Notes: generated by a model from the letters alone, not told the origin. Shown: positions 1 to 7,161, numbered from the stretch's first letter. The stretch is 8,626 nt of DNA from Gemmatimonadota bacterium (GCA_007127575.1 SKZC01000002.1:1-8626); one strand, 5' to 3'. Program-made: numbers and translations.

Positions 1-32
1 CGAGCCCCCTTCTCGGCGGCCCCGGTATTGGT

Positions 33-911
33 TCAACGGCCGTCGAACACCACCGGGTCCGGGTCCACCGTTCGACGCCACTCGTCGTACTGACGCCGGA
101 GGTCCAGAAGGGGGTTTTCGGCAAGACGCTCCGTCTGAACCGAGAGGGCGAGCCAGGGGGCGTCGGGGGTCCCGGCGTCGGTCATCCCGATGTTCTCGGT
201 GGCGTAGGCCTCATCCCCTCCCCGAGCCACGAGGATCGCAGCCATGGAGGTGGTCTGCCGGATGTTTCCCTGATTGCAGCGAACGTCCCCACCGGCGATG
301 GCCCCGGCCTCCAGCGCCCGCATAAGCCGGTCCGGGAGGGAGTTGAATCCGGCGGGGTCGTCCCGGCGGTACGCGTCCAACGGATCCCGCACCACGGCGT
401 GTCCCGCCAGGGTGTTGCCCTGGGAGCTCACCCCCCGACTGGCATCCGCCATGATGCCGGCGTACCGGGCCGAGCCGTCCTCGTCCGTGACCATCCCCTG
501 TCGGAGCGGGGTGGTGTAGCCCGCCACCCGCACGTACCCGTCGTGCATCGTGACGACACCGTACTGCCGTCGCTCCAACTCGTCGTCCCACTCGGGGTCC
601 GTCACTCGGGCGATGACCTCCGGAGCCGTGAGCCCTTCCTGGATCGCCTCGAAGACACGATTCCGGTTGTCGATGTCGAACCCCGCCTGGGTGGCGGCGG
701 CTCCCATCCCGGGGACCAGGGCCGCCACCGCGTCCCCATAGGTTTCCACACAGGAGGCCACGGCCACACCCACGTCTCCCGATCCCGGGTCCACGGCCAC
801 CACCGACCAGGTGGTCATGTCCAACGTCGTAGGATACTCGGGCTCCGGGGTGGCGCACCCCGTGACTGTGGCCAGGGTCACCAGTGCCATCACCGCCTTC
901 GAGATGCGCAT
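33..911 (-). CDS. DUF1028 family (Ntn-hydrolase-like) predicted lipoprotein
   Basis: The 292-residue protein matches the DUF1028 family: an early WSVVAVDPGSGDVGVAVAS block, GMGAAATQAG, a VSSQGNTLAG block like the family's QGN motif, and EAGAIAGGD followed by a SMAAILV strand. The fold is Ntn-hydrolase-like and the activity is unknown. I chose ATG at 911 because GGAG lies 8 bases upstream; an in-frame GTG at 920 would add three residues. From the ATG, a basic start and hydrophobic stretch lead to the lipobox VTGC with Cys19, so the mature protein is predicted to be a periplasm-facing or outer-membrane lipoprotein. Most DUF1028 proteins I know of begin directly at the family domain without a signal. 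Two further cysteines, Cys54 and Cys212, sit in conserved blocks where other members usually have different residues, and could form a disulfide. A roughly 40-residue C-terminal tail follows the core. The family call is firm; any enzymatic role is not. Confidence 0.85.
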   Translation of the reverse strand: MRISKAVMALVTLATVTGCATPEPEYPTTLDMTTWSVVAVDPGSGDVGVAVASCVETYGDAVAALVPGMGAAATQAGFDIDNRNRVFEAIQEGLTAPEVIARVTDPEWDDELERRQYGVVTMHDGYVRVAGYTTPLRQGMVTDEDGSARYAGIMADASRGVSSQGNTLAGHAVVRDPLDAYRRDDPAGFNSLPDRLMRALEAGAIAGGDVRCNQGNIRQTTSMAAILVARGGDEAYATENIGMTDAGTPDAPWLALSVQTERLAENPLLDLRRQYDEWRRTVDPDPVVFDGR

Positions 912-980
912 TCCGCTCACTCCGTCATCGAAAAGTCGTCACGCCCTCGCCCAAGGGCTCGAACTTCCCGCAACGTACGC

Positions 981-1026
981 GCTCCCCATCCCCCGGGGCC
1001 AGCTTCGACCCCAGAAGATGGGGAGC
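981..1026. repeat. Inverted repeat between the two lipoprotein genes
   Basis: GCTCCCCATC at 981-990 is perfectly complementary to GATGGGGAGC at 1017-1026, giving a 10-base-pair stem around a 26-base interior that has its own short GGGG/CCCC pairing. It lies about 70 bases after the stop of the Ig-like lipoprotein gene and about 70 bases before the DUF1028 start. No T-run follows on the minus strand, so it is not a classic intrinsic terminator. It could be a transcript-end stabiliser, part of a Rho-dependent terminator or an operator. The rest of the 912-1096 gap shows no clear promoter or gene. Confidence 0.5.
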
Positions 1027-1096
1027 ACTATGGCGGTGTGAGGAAGGTTCTGCCCCCCCGTCTCCACCCGGTTGGGGGCTTTGTGGCCCCTCTTCC

Positions 1097-1573
1097 CTAT
1101 CCTTCGATCTGGAAGCTCCCCGACACCTGGTCCCTATGCTCCTCCTGTGTCATGAAGAAGAGGGCCACCCGGAACCGGTACTCGCCGGGGGCCAGATCCT
1201 CGGGGAGGGTCGTGCCGTATTCCGCCACCGCTCCCGGACTGAGGATGTTCAGCACGGTAGTGCAGATCCGCCCATCCTCCTCCATCTCCCACTCGCTGCC
1301 GGACCTCCGTTCCAGGGCGTGGAAACAGAGGTTGTATCCGAGGTCCTCGTTGGACCCGTTCTCCAAGAAGAGGGTCACCGGAGCTCCCGGCTCGAAGCCG
1401 TCAGCCTCGGCGCGGAGGGGCACCTCGGTACCCTGGGCCACCAACGCGTACCCCGGCTGCAGATCCACGTCCTCGCCATGGTCGGGGCCCGATACTGAAT
1501 CACTGCACCCCACCCCCACGAACAGGAGCGGCAGGAGCGTGGCGAACCGGACATACCAATTGGATCTCTTCAT
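1097..1573 (-). CDS. Small lipoprotein with bacterial Ig-like (Big_14-like) domain
   Basis: This is a 158-residue exported protein. Residues 1-23 are a lipoprotein-type signal: MKR, a hydrophobic core, then FVGVGC with Cys23 as the predicted lipidated residue (Gly at -3 makes the lipobox imperfect). An acidic linker follows, then one beta-sandwich domain from about residue 43 to the end: VTLFLENGSNEDLGYNLCF, a VLNILSPGAVAEY segment and LAPGEYRFRVALFF. This arrangement (unequal-neighbour strand, 'PG' turn, 'PGEYRF' strand) is that of the Big_14 immunoglobulin-like family found in Gram-positive and other secreted proteins. Cys83 and Cys104 could pair. The ATG at 1573 was preferred to an in-frame ATG at 1624 because GGAGGAGG lies just upstream and because the signal peptide begins there. 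It follows the barrel gene by 123 bases on the same strand; no function can be assigned. Confidence 0.75.
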   Translation of the reverse strand: MKRSNWYVRFATLLPLLFVGVGCSDSVSGPDHGEDVDLQPGYALVAQGTEVPLRAEADGFEPGAPVTLFLENGSNEDLGYNLCFHALERRSGSEWEMEEDGRICTTVLNILSPGAVAEYGTTLPEDLAPGEYRFRVALFFMTQEEHRDQVSGSFQIEG

Positions 1574-1696
1574 TTCCTCCTCCGTTCTGAAGTCGTCTCC
1601 TTCGAGTTCGTCTCCGTCCTTCACTCGGGAAACGAACGAGGGACGGGGAGTGTGACAGGCCCGGGCTTGGCTGTGCTCTCGCCGGGTCCCAGGCGA

Positions 1697-2902
1697 TCAG
1701 AAGAAGAGGGTGAAGGCCGCGAAGCCGATGAGGGGCGTGGCCCCGTGCTCAGAACGGAGCGCCTCCGCCCCAGCGCCCGGACCGGCTCCGATGAACGCAC
1801 CCAGACGGAGGGACGCCTCATCGGTGAGGGAATGGGTCAGGCCAGGCGAAAGGAGGGCGCTTCCGTCCCGCAAATTCATCAGAACCAACACATTCGGGGT
1901 GGTGAGCGGATGGAACTCCCAGGAGGCACTCAGAACCAGAGCATCACGCCCCAGAGTGGAGATCTCCCCTCGGGCGGCGGCGGGGGAGCGAGCCGTTTCC
2001 CACAACTCGGAGGCCTGGGCGGCCCCCAGCCCGTCGTGCTGCACCTCCACCACTGCATGGAGGTCCCGGCCCAGGAGCTCGAACCAGCGGTCCAGGCCGA
2101 CCGCGGCTCGCAGCACGGTACCTTCCTCGTTGCCGGAATGGCGTACGCTGCCTTCTCCTCGGATTCCCGTCTCGCCCCAGCCCCCGTTTGCGGTCAACGC
2201 ACCGGCGGGCTCATCGTGGAGCATCCCCCCCCAGGCCGCCAGCTCCCAGGATCCGAAGAGTCGTTGGCCTCGGACCAGGGCCGTCCAGCTCTCCCCTCCC
2301 CCGGGCTCGGGTGCGGGCCGAACCACCACGTCCAGCTCCGAGAGGGGACCGGTGAACCACACCCCCCGGAGCGCATCCACCCCCGCCCGGTACTCCCGGA
2401 AGGGGTCCGCCGGGTCGAAGGGGACGAAGGGATCCGCCGGGGTGAAGTACAAGGTGGTGGCCCACGATACGGTTTGGCGACCTACAGTGATGCGTCCTCC
2501 ACCCCCCAGGGGAACGGAGGCGCTAAGTCGGTCCAGTCCGTGGACCCAGCTCACACGCCGCCGGTCCAGCAAAGTCCCCTCCAGATCCAGCCAGGGCGCC
2601 GCCGACTCTTGACCCTCGAAACCCCTTCCCACGGCGACAGCATCGGACCGAAGAGTCAGGGTCGTCTCCCATGCCACGTCGAACCGGACGGATCCCAACA
2701 GGGGCCGGGTCATCAAGCGGAACCGTTGGATGTCAGCGGCTCCCGAGGTCGTAAAGGGGGAGGATTCGCTTCCCACCAGGGCATGGAGATAGTAGCCGTC
2801 CAGGGAAGGCAATTGTCCGGCAACACGGAACGGCACGAAGCTCAACGCGGTGAGGACGACGGCCACCCCCATGAGCCGGAGTCCCGCTCCCCTGCCGCCC
2901 AT
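1697..2902 (-). CDS. Predicted outer-membrane beta-barrel protein, last gene of the ABC/LolA-like operon
   Basis: The 401-residue protein starts with a signal peptide (hydrophobic core around residues 10-25, likely cleavage near VAG-Q at about residue 29). The mature part is made of short alternating polar/hydrophobic segments rich in Gly, aromatic residues and Arg, and ends in AFTLFF; a terminal Phe is the usual BAM-recognition feature of outer-membrane barrels. Residues 141-147 read GRQTVSW, followed by ADPFVPFDPADPFREYRAG; this recalls the G-R-Q-x-x-S-W element of DUF1302-type and porin-like barrels, but I cannot place the family firmly. ATG at 2902 overlaps the ATPase stop as TGATG, with AGGA upstream, so translation is probably coupled; an in-frame GTG at 2905 is the alternative. 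The position suggests it receives or passes the cargo of the ABC system at the outer membrane. A run of eight G (minus strand, 2232-2225) lies inside the gene. Confidence 0.75.
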   Translation of the reverse strand: MGGRGAGLRLMGVAVVLTALSFVPFRVAGQLPSLDGYYLHALVGSESSPFTTSGAADIQRFRLMTRPLLGSVRFDVAWETTLTLRSDAVAVGRGFEGQESAAPWLDLEGTLLDRRRVSWVHGLDRLSASVPLGGGGRITVGRQTVSWATTLYFTPADPFVPFDPADPFREYRAGVDALRGVWFTGPLSELDVVVRPAPEPGGGESWTALVRGQRLFGSWELAAWGGMLHDEPAGALTANGGWGETGIRGEGSVRHSGNEEGTVLRAAVGLDRWFELLGRDLHAVVEVQHDGLGAAQASELWETARSPAAARGEISTLGRDALVLSASWEFHPLTTPNVLVLMNLRDGSALLSPGLTHSLTDEASLRLGAFIGAGPGAGAEALRSEHGATPLIGFAAFTLFF

Positions 2903-3660
2903 CACGTTCCTACAGGTTCCAGCACCCAGCCTGGGAGGTCCCCGGAGGCCTTCTCTTCGTCCCGCTCCACATGTCCGTCAACCAGTCGGATGATCCGTCG
3001 GGCACGCCGCATGACCCGGGGGTCGTGGGTGCAGAAGATGAACGTGACCTTCCTCTCCTCGTTCAAGAGCTCCATGACCTCCAGGAGCGCATCACTAGCT
3101 GCCGTATCCAGGTTGGCCGTGGGCTCGTCGGCCAGAACCAGGGCTGGAGCCCCAAGGACGGCGCGAGCTACGGCCACTCGCTGCTGCTGACCTCCGGAGA
3201 GGGCTCCCGGTCTTCGGTCCTGGAGTCCCCCCAGCCCGATGTGCTCGAAGAGCTCCATCACTTCCTTCCGACGCTCCTCTCGCTCCACCCCTCGAAGCAT
3301 GAGGGGGAACTCGGCGTTCTCCAGCGCGGTGAGGACGGGAAGAAGGTTGTAGGCCTGGAAGACGAACCCGATGCGCTCGAGGCGGAGCTGGGCCCGTTCC
3401 CGTTCGGACATGGCCCCCACGTCCCGTCCGTCCACCTTCGCCGTGCCCCGAGTGGGGTTCGTGAGCCCGCCGATGAGGTTCACCAGGGTGGTCTTTCCCG
3501 AACCGGAGGGGCCGCAGAGGGCCACGAATTCCCCGGGTTGGATGGCAACGGTGACGTTCTGGACGGCGTGCACCGCCGTCTCCCCCTCGCCGAAAGTCTT
3601 CCAAAGCTCCCTGGTTTCCACAGCCGGTGCGGAAGTGGTTCCCTGGGTCGCGTCGGTCAT
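2902..3660 (-). CDS. ABC transporter ATP-binding protein, LolD/MacB type
   Basis: The 252-residue cytoplasmic ATPase has every motif of an active ABC domain: Walker A GPSGSGKT at 50-57, Q-loop Gln102 in FVFQAYNLLP, signature LSGGQQQ at 154-160, Walker B LVLADEP at 174-180 with Glu179 as catalytic base, D-loop around NLD at 183-185, and switch His212 in CTHDP. The spacing and the FQAYNLLPVLTALEN segment are those of the LolD/FtsE/MacB branch, which works with FtsX-type permeases by mechanotransmission rather than by opening a channel. The start is fixed: an in-frame TAG directly precedes ATG 3660, and GGGAG lies 6 bases further upstream. It should drive the permease pair encoded immediately upstream. 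A C-terminal tail of about 20 residues after the last motif (ending GWVLEPVGT) is not part of the conserved core. Its gene runs into the barrel gene by TGATG overlap. Confidence 0.95.
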   Translation of the reverse strand: MTDATQGTTSAPAVETRELWKTFGEGETAVHAVQNVTVAIQPGEFVALCGPSGSGKTTLVNLIGGLTNPTRGTAKVDGRDVGAMSERERAQLRLERIGFVFQAYNLLPVLTALENAEFPLMLRGVEREERRKEVMELFEHIGLGGLQDRRPGALSGGQQQRVAVARAVLGAPALVLADEPTANLDTAASDALLEVMELLNEERKVTFIFCTHDPRVMRRARRIIRLVDGHVERDEEKASGDLPGWVLEPVGT

Positions 3661-3740
3661 CTATCACTCCCTTCCGTTCGAGGTGATGGCGCCGTGGGTG
3701 CGGGTCGCAGCAATGGCGGGGGGCCGTGCCCTCACGTTCT

Positions 3741-5021
3741 TCACTCGTCGGTCTTCATGGCTTCCGCCGGCTCGATCCGGGTGGCGTGCCAGGCAGGATA
3801 CAGGGTGGCCAGGATCCCGATGCTCACCACGATGGAGAGTATGGCCACCACATCCGAGACCAGGACGGCCGGAAGGATGACGGGATCCACCACGGAGCCA
3901 GCAAAGGCCAGTTCACCTCCGAAGAGGAAGGAGATATCCACGCCGTCTCGGAAAAGGCCCATGGAGATGGCCAGTCCCAGCAGCATCCCCGCCACACCGC
4001 TGGCCAGAGTGAGGACCAGCCCCTCCACCATGACCATGGCGCCCACGGAGGTACGGTTCAGACCCAGTGCCCGGAGGACGCCGAACTCGCGGGTGCGGTT
4101 GAGCACCGCCATGAGGATGGAGTTCACCACCGCCAGGGCCACGATGGCCAGGAGAATGACCAGCATGACGTAGGTCTGCACCGCGTCGGCTCGGAGTCCT
4201 GCGTAGAGATCGGGCATGGCCTCCCACCAGGGTCGGACCGCCAGTCGTTCCGCTTCCACCCCACCCTCCCGAAGGTGTCCCTGGATCTCCGAGGCGATCT
4301 CACCCGTCCGATTGTCGGAGGCCAGGATCACACTCACCGAGGTGGCGTCCTCACCCACTTCCAGCCATTCCCGGGCGGTGGCGAGGGGAAGCTGAACCAC
4401 GCCGCGGTCCACCTCCGGGACCCCGGACCGGAAGATCCCCGTGACGAAGACGAGCTGGCTTTCCAGCTCGCCGCCGGCCCCGGCGGCCATGAGCACGAGA
4501 CGGGAGCCCAGCTCCAGGCGGAGGCGTTGGGCCACCTCCGCCCCCACGATGGCCTCCAGCCGGTCCCCCACCTCCAGATACCGGCCCTCCACCATCTTGT
4601 CCGCAAAAAAGGAGACGTCCCGTTCCAGGCCCGGGTCTACCCCGCTGATACGGACGGGGATGGAGGAGGAGGCGGACTGAGCGAGGCCGCCGACGTTCAC
4701 CTGGGGGAAGACGGCGACCAACTCTCCGGCAGCCACGCTCCGGTCCGCCGCCGCCAGGATCCTCTCCAGGTCCGGCGCAGCGATCCGGTCCATGAGATCC
4801 TGGGAGCCCCTGTAATCCGGATGCTCCATGGCGATGTGACCCGTGCCCATGCGGGTGGCCGTGTCCACGTACATGAGGTGGGCTCCACCCTCCAGCGCCC
4901 GGACGAACATGAGAAGGGCGATCCCCAGCACCATGGCCGAAGCCGTGAGAAGGCTGCGTCGGAGTTGCCTGCGGACATTCCGGAGCCCAATGCGGGCCAC
5001 AATGACCCAACGTTCCGTCAT
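3741..5021 (-). CDS. ABC transporter permease, FtsX/MacB/LolC-type (second of pair)
   Basis: A 426-residue inner-membrane protein with the four-helix layout of the family: TM1 about 23-42, a large periplasmic domain about 45-280, then TM2 283-307, TM3 327-355 and TM4 384-408. The loop after TM2 (NRTREFGVLRALGLNRTSV) is the coupling region that touches the ATPase, and the end YPAWHATRIEPAEAMK is the typical FtsX-family C-terminus. The periplasmic domain contains VTGIFRSGVPEVDRG, also present in the partner permease. ATG 5021 overlaps the stop of the upstream permease as ATGA, so the two are probably made in equal amounts and form a heterodimer, like LolC/LolE. With four helices it is not a MacB-type fusion, as the ATPase is separate. 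After its stop there is an 80-base gap before the ATPase gene. Confidence 0.92.
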   Translation of the reverse strand: MTERWVIVARIGLRNVRRQLRRSLLTASAMVLGIALLMFVRALEGGAHLMYVDTATRMGTGHIAMEHPDYRGSQDLMDRIAAPDLERILAAADRSVAAGELVAVFPQVNVGGLAQSASSSIPVRISGVDPGLERDVSFFADKMVEGRYLEVGDRLEAIVGAEVAQRLRLELGSRLVLMAAGAGGELESQLVFVTGIFRSGVPEVDRGVVQLPLATAREWLEVGEDATSVSVILASDNRTGEIASEIQGHLREGGVEAERLAVRPWWEAMPDLYAGLRADAVQTYVMLVILLAIVALAVVNSILMAVLNRTREFGVLRALGLNRTSVGAMVMVEGLVLTLASGVAGMLLGLAISMGLFRDGVDISFLFGGELAFAGSVVDPVILPAVLVSDVVAILSIVVSIGILATLYPAWHATRIEPAEAMKTDE

Positions 5022-6298
5022 CGTCCCGCCAACGCCTCCGCCGCAGGCACACGGACGGCTCGGAGTGCCGGATAAACGGACGCTGCGGTGGCGGTCAAGA
5101 CGAGGCCCACGGCCGCCCGTATGGGGATGTCCCAGGAGTGCTCCACCCGGAGCACGAACCGGAAAAGGCCGTCCATGAACATCTGCTCTCCCGCGATGGG
5201 AGTGAGGTCCAGGGGGTAGTGGATGAGCCAGAGAACCAGGGGGAGGGAGATGAGGGCCCCGGCCACTACGGACAGAAGTCCCAGGACCAACGCCTCACCC
5301 ACTACCATGGTCACGATCCGTCCGGGTCCCATTCCCAATGCCTTCACCACGGCGAACTCGCGCCTTCGCTCAAAGGTGCCCATGAGCATGGTGTTCGCCA
5401 CGCCGAAGGCTGCCATGAGAAAGATCACGACGAGGATCACCCAGTTCATCCCGCTAATGAGACCGGCGAACTCCACGAGCTCCGGACGAAATTCGGTCCA
5501 CGGGGTGACCTGGATCTGAGACCCCGAGCCGGACAGGGACGCGACAAGGCGGCGGGACACCTCCGGTGCAGCCCACGGGTCGTTCACGGCCAGAACGACC
5601 TCGTGGACCTCCTGGGGCCCCAACGCCAGGAGGAACTGGAGATCGTCCAGGCGGAGAAAGGCCTGGGCCGCATCCACCTCCGGGATTCCGGTGCGGACGA
5701 TCCCGCTCACGGTGAAGAGCTCGTTGCCCAGGGAGCCATCGGCGGCAGGGGCGACCAGGACCACCTCCTCTCCCACCCCAATCCGAAGCTGGCGAGCCAA
5801 CTCCTGGCCCAGGAGCACCTCGTAAGCCCCTTCGGCCGGCGGCGAGCCGTCCACCACTCCTTCCAGGAAGTGAGTGACCCCGGCCTCTTCCCCCGGGAGG
5901 ATCCCCATGAACACTCCGCCCCGGGAGGTGGAATCGGACGCGATGATCCCGGCTCCGTAGACGCGGGGCGCCGCGCCGATGACATCCGAGTCGGAGCGCA
6001 CCTGGGCCAGGAGCTCCGAGACCTGGACCCCCCCTTCCCCACCCACCACATCCCAGAGCTCCTGCTCCGGCTCGTAGTCCGGGTTCTGGATCCGGATCTG
6101 GCCCGCCATGAGGTCCGTGCCGCTCCGAATGAAGTCCGAGCCCATCCCCTCTAGGATGCCGTTGAAGAGGACCACGGCGGCGAAGCCCCATGCCAGGGCC
6201 AAAGCGGTAATGACGCTCCGGCGTCGGTGTCGGCCCAGGTTTCTCCAACCGATCCGCAGCCAGAAGCCCCGGTCACCCATGGCGCGCCTTCGGCTCAT
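5018..6298 (-). CDS. ABC transporter permease, FtsX/MacB/LolC-type (first of pair)
   Basis: Also 426 residues and of the same design: a basic N-terminus (GWRNLGRHRRRS), TM1 about 28-48, a periplasmic MacB-type domain about 50-283, TM2 285-308, TM3 330-360 and TM4 392-412, with the coupling loop ERRREFAVVKALGMGPGRI and the C-terminus YPALRAVRVPAAEAL. It carries VSGIVRTGIPEVDAA, matching the partner's GVPEVD element. The loop between TM3 and TM4 (about 361-391) is longer than in the partner and aromatic-rich, so the two halves of the pair are not equivalent. ATG 6298 overlaps the stop of the LolA-like gene as ATGA; an in-frame ATG at 6280 with AAGG upstream is possible and would drop six residues. 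It is a substrate-extracting inner-membrane component; cargo unknown. Confidence 0.92.
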   Translation of the reverse strand: MSRRRAMGDRGFWLRIGWRNLGRHRRRSVITALALAWGFAAVVLFNGILEGMGSDFIRSGTDLMAGQIRIQNPDYEPEQELWDVVGGEGGVQVSELLAQVRSDSDVIGAAPRVYGAGIIASDSTSRGGVFMGILPGEEAGVTHFLEGVVDGSPPAEGAYEVLLGQELARQLRIGVGEEVVLVAPAADGSLGNELFTVSGIVRTGIPEVDAAQAFLRLDDLQFLLALGPQEVHEVVLAVNDPWAAPEVSRRLVASLSGSGSQIQVTPWTEFRPELVEFAGLISGMNWVILVVIFLMAAFGVANTMLMGTFERRREFAVVKALGMGPGRIVTMVVGEALVLGLLSVVAGALISLPLVLWLIHYPLDLTPIAGEQMFMDGLFRFVLRVEHSWDIPIRAAVGLVLTATAASVYPALRAVRVPAAEALAGR

Positions 6299-7101
6299 CC
6301 GCCTCGGAGTCGCTGGAGGGAGAAGAAACCCCGGTCCAGTCCGATGTCGAACTCCAGATCCCGGTACCGGAGCGTGGTACTCTCTCCGGGTTGGTCCTCG
6401 GGCCTCATGGAAAGGATGCTGGGCACCAGGCGGCCGCCCATGGTCCGGAAGTCGGAGAACTCCATGGTTCGGGCCAGCTCGCCCCGTTCATCGAAATAGC
6501 GCATCTCCAGCGGCATGCGGTCTTCCTTCCGGACCTCCAGCTCGAGCCAGCTCCACACCACGGGCGCCTCCGGAAGCGGATCGAGGCGGAACTCCCAGAT
6601 CTCCGTGCCGCCCCGGGTTCCTTCGAAGCTCACCTCCACATCGTAGTCGTCGATGAGGCTGCTCTCCCGGACCAGATCGTCATACGTGAAGTGAGAACCC
6701 ATCCAGGAACCTCCCATCCCCGCGCCCGGAACCCGGATCGTGCGATCCACTCGTGGGAGATAGTTCCAGATGTCCCGCTCCACCTTCAAGGTGGCTGTGC
6801 CCGCCTCTCGCGCCGGGGACAGGACCCGCACCAGGGAGTAGTCCTGCCCTAGAGACCACATCTCCATCTCCATGCTCCGGGTCCAGCGCTCCGTTACCAC
6901 CTCCATGGTCACGGCTCCGTGGCTGGACTCGCCTCGGAGCAGGTCGTCCACGTGGCGCACGATCTCCTCCGGCGTCTCCTGCGCCGGGAGAGAAGCGGCG
7001 GCCCCCGCCAGGAAGACGGCGGTCCACAGGAGCGCCGGCAGGGCACGCCCCCTCCTTCTCTGCGACCCCTCCGGTGTGGCACGCATCCTCGTCAGTAGCA
7101 T
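6295..7101 (-). CDS. LolA-like outer-membrane lipoprotein-sorting family protein
   Basis: A 268-residue exported protein. A long basic N-region and a hydrophobic stretch (about residues 22-38) end at SLPAQ-E, a good signal-peptidase I site with no lipobox. The mature part matches the LolA_like family (PF17131): IWNYLPRVDRTIRVP at about 111-125 and GSWMGSHFTYDDLVRES at about 131-147 are its hallmark blocks, followed by antiparallel strands through to RGFFSLQRL. Members adopt the half-barrel LolA fold and are thought to shuttle lipid or lipidated cargo through the periplasm. The start is uncertain: ATG 7101 has AGGAGG only 3 bases away, while GTG 7113 and ATG 7086 are in frame. Being first in the coupled set before the two permeases, it is the likely periplasmic acceptor of their cargo. 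It is called LolA-like rather than LolA because this family is usually found beside transporters and not as the housekeeping chaperone. Confidence 0.88.
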   Translation of the reverse strand: MLLTRMRATPEGSQRRRGRALPALLWTAVFLAGAAASLPAQETPEEIVRHVDDLLRGESSHGAVTMEVVTERWTRSMEMEMWSLGQDYSLVRVLSPAREAGTATLKVERDIWNYLPRVDRTIRVPGAGMGGSWMGSHFTYDDLVRESSLIDDYDVEVSFEGTRGGTEIWEFRLDPLPEAPVVWSWLELEVRKEDRMPLEMRYFDERGELARTMEFSDFRTMGGRLVPSILSMRPEDQPGESTTLRYRDLEFDIGLDRGFFSLQRLRGG

Positions 7102-7161
7102 ACGCCTCCTCACGATCCAAGGCTCCAGAAACCAAGTGGAGACCCCTGTGCAAGATCTGAG

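Noticed and set aside
1..32. Hairpin CGAG...CTCG after the DUF1028 stop as a terminator
   Set aside because: The stem is only four bases and the window ends before any T-run could be seen.
912..980. Promoter for the DUF1028 gene
   Set aside because: TTG-containing boxes occur, but no -10-like element lies at a proper spacing.
1659..1672. GCCCGGGC palindrome between the barrel and the Ig-like lipoprotein as an operator
   Set aside because: It is a short, GC-only palindrome that is expected by chance at this base composition.
399..6154. Several long open frames on the plus strand (399-1655, 1652-3190, 2971-4173, 3726-5075, 5138-6154)
   Set aside because: All lie antisense to well-supported minus-strand genes, give low-complexity Pro/Arg/Gly/His-rich translations without domains, and are expected in strongly GC-rich coding DNA.
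3741..6298. MacAB-type tripartite drug efflux system
   Set aside because: There is no MacA-like membrane fusion protein and the outer-membrane protein is a predicted beta-barrel without TolC-like helical content; the ATPase is not fused to a permease.
2902..7101. Housekeeping lolA-lolCDE locus
   Set aside because: The chaperone belongs to the LolA_like (PF17131) family, lolB is absent, and the locus ends in a barrel, so gene symbols lolA/C/D/E were not assigned.
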